Assembly (NCBI GenBank): GCA_045804965.1
Contig: JBJMMD010000043.1
Coordinates: forward strand, 1-39,508
DNA from: CAVTUU01 sp045804965
Lineage (GTDB): Bacteria > Chloroflexota > Chloroflexia > Thermomicrobiales > UBA6265
Direction: 5' to 3'
DNA: 39,508 bases
This document shows positions 9,201-15,542 of the stretch, one piece after another. The position numbers and the translations under genes are program-made. The notes beneath the pieces were generated by a model that saw only the letters and a program-made list of their open reading frames with translations, did no database searches and was not told where the DNA came from. The number at the start of each line of letters is the position of its first letter. Position 1 is the stretch's first letter.

Positions 9201-9301
9201 CGTTCAAGCTCTTCGCGTAACTGAGCACGCTCAGCGTCTCGTCCCACGAGTGGAGGCGAGATGTCACTCAGCCGGACGGACTGCGAAAGACCAGGCGACA
9301 A
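6272..9301 (-). CDS. Large ATPase-LuxR family transcriptional regulator (LAL type)
   Basis: A 1009-aa protein of the LAL class (AAA ATPase fused to a LuxR HTH). The N-terminal ATPase has Walker A GGEAGIGKTT at about residues 46-55 and Walker B TVIVIEDLHWADPAS at about 139-153. A long alpha-helical, TPR-like middle (about 400-930) would bind the inducer or a partner. The C-terminal LuxR/GerE helix-turn-helix (LTQREVEVLRLVASGLTDAGVAERLYISPRTVSQHL, about 945-1005, cited here as two blocks: LTQREVEVLRLVASGL and YISPRTVSQHLQSIYNKL) binds DNA. The start is TTG at 9301, supported by GAGGTGA just upstream. Family members are inducer- and ATP-dependent activators. The next gene on this strand is the FAD oxidoreductase, the most likely local target. 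Confidence 0.9.
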   Translation of the reverse strand: MSPGLSQSVRLSDISPPLVGRDAERAQLREELERARSGNGRLVLIGGEAGIGKTTLARELCREALAEQLTVLVGHCFDLTATPPYGPWLDLASHYRPDGDLPPLPDALLAGKIDEIDSQTELFEQVRAFLSAVAEVQPTVIVIEDLHWADPASLDLLRSIVSRLGTAPILTVVTYRVDELTRRHPFYHQLPGLVRDAEGRRIDLHRLPASDFDELISLRWQLSEEDHARLVDYLAHHADGNPFFAVELLRTLEEEGLLYRNDGTWALAQLDHIFIPPLLQQVIDGRVARLGEEMRQPLAMASIIGQEAPLALWSTVSKIEPDQLLTIVERAVDANLLEATRDGTRVRFVHALTREALYDSVLPPRRREWHRLVGEALALDSASNPDSVAHHFREAGDDRTVEWLIRSGERAQRAYAWITAVERFSAAADLLHNLPGQEETRALLLFRCGRLQRFANAAGAIDGMIEAERLARIAGDDILAADAVYSRGLLGLYSDNFRSGLLDFVAGIEELETLPSTGLAHQNSSISWMADSLPSSDTEEDSAIVAGSDELLARGIHHRRGGMPWFKGVAGYIAVAEIEGYRFIAAVDELAEMGGLVRNSTGHAHHGMGITAASLGELDRSRQQFALARHHYGLNEHFACIAFTYLEELRDAVMVFDTTNIEARRQLAANGEDALRRASGAISPGLSPKRPWLGIHLLEGRWDKLREIANDTEHHGNYVLRREVHSSLAPLARYQGEPDHARIYIRYGLPQGSTTEPGGMVFVEGLLMLRLAASIELDQGNLSGARPWLEANDRWLSWNNSVIGRAENQALWARFHLVNRSVDQAIACAKRAVMTAETPRQPLALLEALRTLAECEIEAKDLRSADDHLTAALNLADACIAPFERALTLLAMAEMAFETGNVVAARTRAQEARDICLPLGAMPTITRVDELQTRIANASGVAAPMPAKLTQREVEVLRLVASGLTDAGVAERLYISPRTVSQHLQSIYNKLDVSTRSAATRFAVEHGLT

Positions 9302-9393
9302 ACGTCACCTCGCGAGCGAGAGTGCGACGATCCTACAGGTAGGTCAGCGCCATCATACCGCACGGCGTGGGCATCCCGTACCGGCACCCACCT

Positions 9394-9945
9394 TCACTCA
9401 GCCCGATTCCACAGCCGTTGTGATGGAATCCGCAGGGCGCGGTTGAATTTGCTCGACGCGTTTTCCCAAGCGATGGTCGCCGTCAATTCGACGATCGCGT
9501 CGTCGTCGAGCATTGTGCGCAAGCGCGCGAACTGCTCGTCCTCGACCTCTCGACCTGTCACGGTCATCGCGTCGGCGTAGGCGAGCGCCGCGCGCTCCAG
9601 GTCGGTAAAGAGCGGACTCGAGGCATAGTCAGGCAAGGCGACGATCTTTTCGTCCGAGATGCCCTCTGCGCTGCCCACGGCAGCGTTCAGGTCTTGTCAG
9701 AATTCACACCGGTTGAGCGAAGCCACTCGGATGTTGATCAATGCGACCAGTTTCGAATAAAGCAGCCCGGATTGATCGAGCCCAGTCCACATCGCCCGCG
9801 CCCCGCGAAAAATCGACGGTCGCCGGGCGTAAACCAGATGGTTCGCCAGCGGCGCGCCCCATTTCCGCTCCTGCGCATCCAGCGTGGCCGCAATCGGCCC
9901 CTCCGCCTCCTCGCGCTTGATGCCTTCAATCCGCGCCATGCCCAT
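9394..9945 (-). CDS. AhpD/carboxymuconolactone-decarboxylase-like protein, candidate selenoprotein (CxxU)
   Basis: Two open stretches (9945-9700 and 9696-9394) lie in the same frame and are separated only by TGA at 9697-9699. Together they make one 183-aa CMD/AhpD-family protein. The TGA falls at residue 83 in NRC-E-F-[TGA]-QDLN, exactly where this family has the second cysteine of its redox CxxC motif (CEFC followed by xDxN). The first cysteine, Cys80, is intact. Everything after the TGA (GISDEKIVALPDYASSPLF, ERAALAYADAMT, ELTATIAWENASSKFNRAL) is well conserved and has no other defect. AhpD-like selenoproteins with Cys replaced by Sec are known in other bacteria. Family members are alkylhydroperoxidase-like thiol redox proteins. 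The ATG at 9945 has GAGGAG upstream. The alternative is a recent nonsense mutation or base-call error (TGC or TGT to TGA), which would leave an 82-aa fragment. The gene is divergent from the RidA-like gene. Confidence 0.72.
9669..9685 (-). promoter_or_regulatory. SECIS-like hairpin downstream of the in-frame TGA
   Basis: On the minus strand the sequence CGCTGCCGTGGGCAGCG forms a perfect 7-bp stem (9685-9679 with 9675-9669) capped by the loop GTG (9678-9676). The stem starts 11 nt after the TGA and the loop 18 nt after it. As I remember the bacterial SECIS consensus, it needs a stem of at least 4 bp, a small apical loop with G in the first two positions, and 16-37 nt between UGA and loop; this hairpin meets all three. 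The bulged U of the E. coli fdhF element is absent. A 7-bp GC-rich stem can arise by chance in such DNA, so this is supportive rather than proof. Confidence 0.5.
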
Positions 9946-10067
9946 CTCTCCTCACCGTAATTGCACACCAGCACCGAACCACGATAGCGTCCCGCGCGGG
10001 CGACTGCTATGCTCCCGTCCCCGAATCAATGCGAGCGCACAATGAGACAAAGAAGACAGGAAAGGCC

Positions 10068-10541
10068 ATGGGCGCTGAGCGTCAACGAATTCGTTCCGGG
10101 TCGCCATTCGAGGAGACGATTGGCTTCAGCCGCGCGATGCGGGTCGGTGATCGCATCCTTGTCTCCGGCACCGCGCCGATCTGGTCCGATGGTTCCTGCG
10201 ATCCTGATCCGGAAGCGCAGGCCCGCCGCTGCCTTGAAATTATTTTCACCGCGTTGCGAGATGCGGGCGCCGGCCCTGAACATGTCGTCCGCACCCGCGT
10301 GTTCGTTACCGACGCCTCGTACGCCGACGCAGTCGGCCGAGCACATGGGGCAACTTTTGCCAAAGTCCGGCCGGCGGCGACCATGATTGTCGTCGCCGGA
10401 CTGCTCGATCCGCGCTGGAAGGTCGAAATCGAGGCCGAGGCGATCATCGAAAGCTCGCGATTGCGCGGCACTTTGGCCGCTGCCATGCTCCCGGCCGCGA
10501 CGTCGTTTGTGTCCTGGGCGCCCACTCACTCGTCATGCTGA
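10068..10541 (+). CDS. RidA/YjgF family protein
   Basis: A 157-aa protein starting at the ATG at 10068, which has AGGAAAGG just upstream; the frame stays open to 10029 but without a better start. The core (GFSRAMRVGDRILVSGTAP, DPEAQARRCLEIIFTALRDAG, VVRTRVFVTD, VEIEAEAI) is the trimeric chorismate-mutase-like RidA fold. RidA hydrolyses reactive enamines and imines made by PLP enzymes; many relatives have unknown substrates. The fold normally ends soon after VEIEAEAI. Here about 30 further residues run on, and the TGA stop lies inside a dispersed repeat (10532-10559), so the C-terminus has probably been rewritten by the repeat or by loss of the old stop. The gene is followed 87 bases later by the deacetylase gene. 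Confidence 0.85.
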   Translation: MGAERQRIRSGSPFEETIGFSRAMRVGDRILVSGTAPIWSDGSCDPDPEAQARRCLEIIFTALRDAGAGPEHVVRTRVFVTDASYADAVGRAHGATFAKVRPAATMIVVAGLLDPRWKVEIEAEAIIESSRLRGTLAAAMLPAATSFVSWAPTHSSC

Positions 10542-10559
10542 GCGGAGCGAAGAATCTCA
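10532..10559 (+). repeat. Dispersed repeat copy (GTCATGCTGAGCG type)
   Basis: GTCATGCTGAGCGGAGCGAA followed by GAATCTC matches the copies near 99 and 21250. It overlaps the last codons of the RidA-like gene and provides its TGA stop. Confidence 0.6.
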
Positions 10560-10628
10560 TCCTCGCATTCCGACGCTTTGAGAGAATGAGATGTTTCGCA
10601 AGTCCAGCACGACGAAGAAGGAGTTTCC

Positions 10629-11489
10629 ATGACCGAGTTCCGGGCGACGATCTGCCTGAGCTTTGATTTTGACGCGATCTCAATTTGGATTGGGCCGATG
10701 GCGGCGAAATCGCCGAGCATGATCTCGCGCGGCGAGTTCGGCGTCCTCGGCGTCGAGCGCATCCTGCGCCTGCTCGATAAAAGGGGGATCAAAGCGACGT
10801 TCTTCATCCCCGGCCACACCGTCGACACGTATCCCGACAGCGTCCGCGCCATCGTCGCCGCCGGTCACGAGGTCGGTCACCACGGCTATCTCCATGAAAA
10901 TCCCGTCGCGCTCCCCTCGAAAGACGCCGAGCGGGCCGTAATGGAGCGCGGATTGGACGCGCTCGACCGGGTCGGCGGTGTTCGCCCGACTGGCTACCGC
11001 TCGCCCGCCTGGGACAACAGCCCGCACACCATCGATCTCTTGCTGGAATACGGATTCCGCTACGAAAGCTCGCTGATGGCCGCCGATTACTGTCCCCATT
11101 GGTGCCGCACTGGCGACGTCATTCACCCAGACGGCCGGTACGAATTCGGCCCGCTGGTCGATCTCGTCGAAATGCCGGTGAGCTGGATGCTCGACGATTT
11201 CCCGCACTTTGAATACATCCGCCTCGAAAACCGGCTTGCCCCGGGTCTCTCCGCGGCGTCGAAGGTGGAAGAAATCTGGCGCGACGAATTCACGTACATG
11301 TACGCCGAAGCCCCGGGCGGTGTGTTGACCATCACCATGCACCCCCAAGTCATTGGCCGCGGTCACCGCATGCTCATGCTCGAACGCGTGCTTGACTTCT
11401 ATGGTGGGCATGAAGGCGTTGCGTTCACGACGCTTGGTGAGGCGGCGGAGGGGGCAAGAGGGCGGTTGGGAGAAGGTTCTCTGGGTTGA
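10629..11489 (+). CDS. Polysaccharide deacetylase family protein (NodB/PuuE-like)
   Basis: A 286-aa protein with the NodB homology domain. Motif 1 is SFDFDA (Asp13/Asp15), motif 2 is GHEVGHHGYLHE (His84/85 and His89 as metal ligands) and motif 3 is the RSPAWD block near residue 124. The HHGYLHE form and the extra C-terminal motif (TITMHPQ) are typical of the cytoplasmic subgroup that includes PuuE allantoinase and peptidoglycan/amide deacetylases, so an amidohydrolase role on a small molecule is as likely as glycan deacetylation. No signal peptide is seen. The ATG at 10629 has GAAGGAG upstream. It lies downstream of the RidA-like gene on the same strand, and the two may be co-transcribed. Confidence 0.88.
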   Translation: MTEFRATICLSFDFDAISIWIGPMAAKSPSMISRGEFGVLGVERILRLLDKRGIKATFFIPGHTVDTYPDSVRAIVAAGHEVGHHGYLHENPVALPSKDAERAVMERGLDALDRVGGVRPTGYRSPAWDNSPHTIDLLLEYGFRYESSLMAADYCPHWCRTGDVIHPDGRYEFGPLVDLVEMPVSWMLDDFPHFEYIRLENRLAPGLSAASKVEEIWRDEFTYMYAEAPGGVLTITMHPQVIGRGHRMLMLERVLDFYGGHEGVAFTTLGEAAEGARGRLGEGSLG

Positions 11490-11676
11490 AACCCTAGGGC
11501 TCACAGCAGAAAGACTCTCCCAGGCTGAACACCGGGTCTGCTATGGACGGACCCGTGCTCAGTCCCGGATTGGCTTTCTCGTGTCAGCGGGGAAGGGTCA
11601 TTTTGAACCCGGCGTCGCGGCGGCGCCGTGCAGGCGTGAGTAACGTCGAGCGTTCCACACTTTGGCAATCGTACGG

Positions 11677-11704
11677 TTGACAGGGTTGGCCCCATGACTA
11701 TCAT
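11677..11704 (+). promoter_or_regulatory. Candidate sigma-70 promoter for the iron-sulfur carrier gene
   Basis: TTGACA at 11677-11682 and TATCAT at 11699-11704 are spaced by 16 bases, giving a leader of about 80 nt before the ATG at 11793. A perfect -35 box with a good -10 box is rare by chance in this GC-rich DNA. The rest of 11490-11792 shows no gene. Confidence 0.55.
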
Positions 11705-11792
11705 TAGGGAAGGAAGAAACGTGCGGTGTGTGAGCGAGAGTTCCGCCGCGTTGCTCGTCACGCGCTTGGTTGGCGCAGAGGATTGAAACAGG

Positions 11793-12158
11793 ATGATTAC
11801 GATTACCCCTGAGGCGGTAACCCAGCTCAAGACCTTCTTGGACGAGCAAGGGACGCCCGAACATGGATTGCGCGTATTCGTCGCGCCGGGCGGCTGCTCG
11901 GGCTTGCAATATGGCATGACCATCGAGGAAAGCGCCGAGGACGGCGATGAAATCGTCGAGAGCGACGGCGTGCGCCTGCTCATCGACAATTTCAGCGCGA
12001 TGTACCTCAAAGGTGCAGAAGTCGACTATGTGAACTCGCTGATGGGCGGTGGATTTACCGTCCGCAATCCAAACGCCGTCGCGTCCTGTGCCTGCGGCCA
12101 TTCGTTCGACACCGGCGGCAACGCCCCCACCTCACAGGGTTGCGGCTGCGGTCACTAA
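11793..12158 (+). CDS. erpA: A-type iron-sulfur cluster carrier (HesB/IscA/ErpA family)
   Basis: A 121-aa protein with the three conserved cysteines of A-type carriers: Cys35 in PGGCSG, and Cys99 and Cys101 in CACGHSF. These bind a 2Fe-2S or 4Fe-4S cluster and pass it to apo-proteins in the cytoplasm. The core is complete. An extra Cys/Gly/His tail (GCGCGH) at the C-terminus goes beyond the usual end and could add metal ligands. The symbol follows the ErpA-like sequence; SufA or IscA would be equally acceptable since no suf or isc genes are next to it. It appears monocistronic, with its own promoter (11677-11704) and a strong terminator (12189-12215). Confidence 0.92.
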   Translation: MITITPEAVTQLKTFLDEQGTPEHGLRVFVAPGGCSGLQYGMTIEESAEDGDEIVESDGVRLLIDNFSAMYLKGAEVDYVNSLMGGGFTVRNPNAVASCACGHSFDTGGNAPTSQGCGCGH

Positions 12159-12188
12159 TTGACTAGAAAAAGCATCGGGTTAACAATA

Positions 12189-12215
12189 ACGACGGCGGGA
12201 TAGATCCGCCGTCGT
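12189..12215 (+). terminator. Intrinsic terminator after the iron-sulfur carrier gene
   Basis: ACGACGGCGG / CCGCCGTCGT form a perfect 10-bp stem around GATAGAT, followed by TTTACTTTG, about 30 bases after the TAA stop. Confidence 0.85.
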
Positions 12216-12660
12216 TTACTTTGCGTATATTTCTATGGCTGAATCAGGCTGCGAACCGCAGGATGTCGAGTGCGGAACGCATGCACGAACAGTCGAAGGT
12301 TCGTAGGCACGAATCTTATGGTATCCTCGTCAAGTTGCGCTGCGACGCTTTGGCTGGGCGTCCATTTTGCGCGTGAGCGTATCCTAGACAACCGTTTTCT
12401 TTCCGCACGCTGGTATGATCAGCGGGGGATTTCTCTTCGATTGGCGATTTGTCGTACTCTCGGACGCATCCCGCATCCCGCACAACTGCCGATTGAAGAT
12501 GAACGTACTGACACGGATGTTCGCTCCGCAAAACGTTTTGTCGAAGCTCGCCGACTGCTCGTGGTAGAAGCGTGGCTCGGGATCCGGCCGGATCATCGCA
12601 TCCAAATCGCGACCGCGAACCCTGATTGACCGATCTGTTCTATCCAGGAGCCTTTGATTC
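12216..12660 (+). other. Gene-free stretch upstream of the secondary sigma factor
   Basis: About 445 bases. The open frames crossing it do not look like proteins. It probably holds the sigma-factor promoter and a long leader, but I see no convincing -35/-10 pair, tRNA or riboswitch motif. Confidence 0.5.
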
Positions 12661-13671
<1,011 letters not shown>

Positions 13672-13692
13672 GGAACTTCCCTCACCGCCTAC

Positions 13693-13716
13693 CCCTCTCC
13701 CGTGCGTGGGAGAGGG
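13693..13716 (+). terminator. Intrinsic terminator after the secondary sigma factor
   Basis: CCCTCTCCC / GGGAGAGGG form a 9-bp stem around GTGCGT, followed by CAGTTTTTG, 22 bases after the TAG stop. It is the same palindrome family as at 4654-4679. Confidence 0.85.
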
Positions 13717-14012
13717 CAGTTTTTGTCCGTGGGTCGCGATTCCCCAACCCGAAGCCAGAGGCTGATCTCGACGTAGTCTCTCCAAGGCTGAGTTCGGACT
13801 GCAATGGAATTGCACGATCTCGGTCTCAGCCCCCGAAGGAGGGCTACGTAGGTTTAGCACGGTCCCTTTAGGGCCGTGTTCGCGGCGTTACCGCGTTGTG
13901 TTTCGAGATAGGACCGATTCGCCCCTTCTTCCCACCTGCGGCATACTAGGAAGCACAAACGTGCTGTTGTGACGCCGAAATCAATTCAGCAATCGCTCAG
14001 CCGCTCGCGCCT
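13717..14012 (+). other. Structured intergenic region with consecutive hairpins
   Basis: No gene is seen. GCAATGGAATTGC at 13801-13813 is a palindrome. GCACGG(T)CCC / GGGCCGTGT at 13857-13879 forms a 9-bp stem with one bulge and a TTTA loop. CGCGG / CCGCG at 13881-13895 forms another short stem. They lie just upstream of the CBS membrane protein gene and could be a leader element, a small RNA or a dispersed repeat; sequence alone does not decide. Confidence 0.45.
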
Positions 14013-15377
14013 ATGGATGATGACCCTACGACGATCCTGTTAAAGCTCGGGGCAGTCCTGCTTTTGGTCCTGCTCAACGGGTTCTTCGTTGCGGCCGAAT
14101 TTGCCCTCGTCAGCGTTCGCTCCACCCGTATCGACCAACTCATTGACCAAGGCAACCGCATGGCGCGGCTGGTCAAGCGCGCCCAGCGGGACCCGAACCG
14201 GTTCATCTCTGCGGCCCAGGTCGGGATTACGATGGCGAGTCTCGGCCTCGGCTGGATCGCGGAGCCGGCCCTTGCCACGATCATCAACCCACCGCTGGAG
14301 CGGCTCATTGGCCATGATGCCCGGATCTCGTCCCATATCATCGCCGGCGTGCTCGCCTATTTCCTGATTACCCTGTTGCACATCGTCCTCGGCGAGCAAG
14401 TGCCGAAGATGATCGCGCTGCAAAGGTCGGAAGCCACCATCCTCGCCACCGCGGGACCGGTCAGCTGGATCTCGATTCCTTTCCGGCCGCTAATCGCGTT
14501 GCTCTATTGGCTCACGGCGGTCGTCCTCAACGTCCTCGGGTTGACCTGGCAAGGGGAGCACAGCCTCGTCTACTCCGAGGACGAGCTCAAGATGCTCGTC
14601 ACCGCCAGCCACGAAAAAGGTTATCTCGAAGAAAGTGAGCAGGACCTAATTGTTCGTGTCTTCGGGTTTGCCGACGTGGAAGCCGAGGAAGTGATGGTTC
14701 CGCGCACGGAAATCATCGCAATCCCGGCCGCGGCAACACTGCAAGAGGCGACCCACATCATCGCGAGCACCGGTCACGCTCGCTACCCCGTCTTCAACGA
14801 GAACCTCGACGACATTATCGGCGTATTCCATACCAAGGACTTGTACAAGCTTCTCGAGCGGAACGCGCTCAAGCAGTTCAACCTCCGGCGCATGGTGCGG
14901 GCGCCGCTGATGGTCCCCGGCACGCTACCCATCGACGATCTGATGGCCTCGATGAAGCGGCAACGCACGCACGTCGCGATCGTGGTCGACGAATATGGCG
15001 GCACAAGTGGTATGGTCACGCTCGAAGACATTCTCGAACGGATTGTCGGCGAGATCCACGATGAGTTCGAAACCGGCGCCGAAGATGTCCAAACCCTCGC
15101 CAACGGCGAAGCCAGGATCAGCGGATTGCTCACCATCGACGAGGTCAACGAGCGTTTCGGACTCAAGATCGACGACCCGATCTACAACACCATCGGCGGT
15201 TACGTCTTCGGCCAGCTCGGCCGCCGCCCGGAAATCGGCGACGAAATCCACTTCGACAGTCACATCCTTCGCGTAGAGGCGCTCGACGGTCTCCGCATCG
15301 ACCGCCTGCACTTGATTCCACTCGAGCCCCAACTGGAAGTCGACGAGCGTACGATCGAAGCCTCAATCGACACATAG
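14013..15377 (+). CDS. CNNM/CorC-type membrane protein with CBS domains (hemolysin C family)
   Basis: A 454-aa protein with the standard three-part build. A DUF21/CNNM transmembrane domain occupies about residues 1-200; its opening helix LLLVLLNGFFVAAEFALVS is the family hallmark. A CBS pair lies at about 215-335 (EVMVPRTEIIAIPA, VVDEYGGTSGMVTLEDILERIVGEI). A C-terminal CorC/HlyC domain lies at about 355-445. Family members are linked to magnesium/cobalt export or resistance, with the CBS pair sensing adenine nucleotides; the old name hemolysin is historical. The start (MDDDPTTILLKL) leads straight into the first membrane helix. It is preceded by the structured intergenic region and followed by the ATPase-LuxR gene 165 bases later. 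Confidence 0.92.
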   Translation: MDDDPTTILLKLGAVLLLVLLNGFFVAAEFALVSVRSTRIDQLIDQGNRMARLVKRAQRDPNRFISAAQVGITMASLGLGWIAEPALATIINPPLERLIGHDARISSHIIAGVLAYFLITLLHIVLGEQVPKMIALQRSEATILATAGPVSWISIPFRPLIALLYWLTAVVLNVLGLTWQGEHSLVYSEDELKMLVTASHEKGYLEESEQDLIVRVFGFADVEAEEVMVPRTEIIAIPAAATLQEATHIIASTGHARYPVFNENLDDIIGVFHTKDLYKLLERNALKQFNLRRMVRAPLMVPGTLPIDDLMASMKRQRTHVAIVVDEYGGTSGMVTLEDILERIVGEIHDEFETGAEDVQTLANGEARISGLLTIDEVNERFGLKIDDPIYNTIGGYVFGQLGRRPEIGDEIHFDSHILRVEALDGLRIDRLHLIPLEPQLEVDERTIEASIDT

Positions 15378-15433
15378 GTACGTGACGGTATGCGGTGCGC
15401 GACATCTCAGTTTTTGTCGCATGCACGCTTGCG

Positions 15434-15452
15434 CACAATGTGTTGTATTGTG
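15434..15452. promoter_or_regulatory. CACAAT-N7-ATTGTG dyad, possible operator
   Basis: CACAAT at 15434-15439 and ATTGTG at 15447-15452 form a perfect 6-bp inverted repeat about 90 bases before the GTG start of the ATPase-LuxR gene. Its position fits autoregulation, which is inference. Nearby GCATGC-containing repeats (about 15419 and 15472) add further symmetry. Confidence 0.4.
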
Positions 15453-15542
15453 AGCGTCGTATGTTCGCAACGCATGCGTGCACGATTGGCGTAGAGCGCT
15501 TAGTACCCCGATGAAGGGGCGACTGGATGAAGGGCCGCCATC

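Noticed and set aside
10531..10620. Possible attachment site or transposon end at the repeat after the RidA-like gene
   Set aside because: No integrase or transposase is nearby, and the sequence is explained by the dispersed repeat family.
12226..12345. Possible tRNA (GGTTCG...CGAATC)
   Set aside because: GGTTCGTAGGCACGAATC looks like a T-arm at first, but the acceptor and anticodon arms cannot be built around it.
12270..12629. 119-aa frame before the secondary sigma factor
   Set aside because: The composition is not protein-like, and no ribosome site or family was seen.
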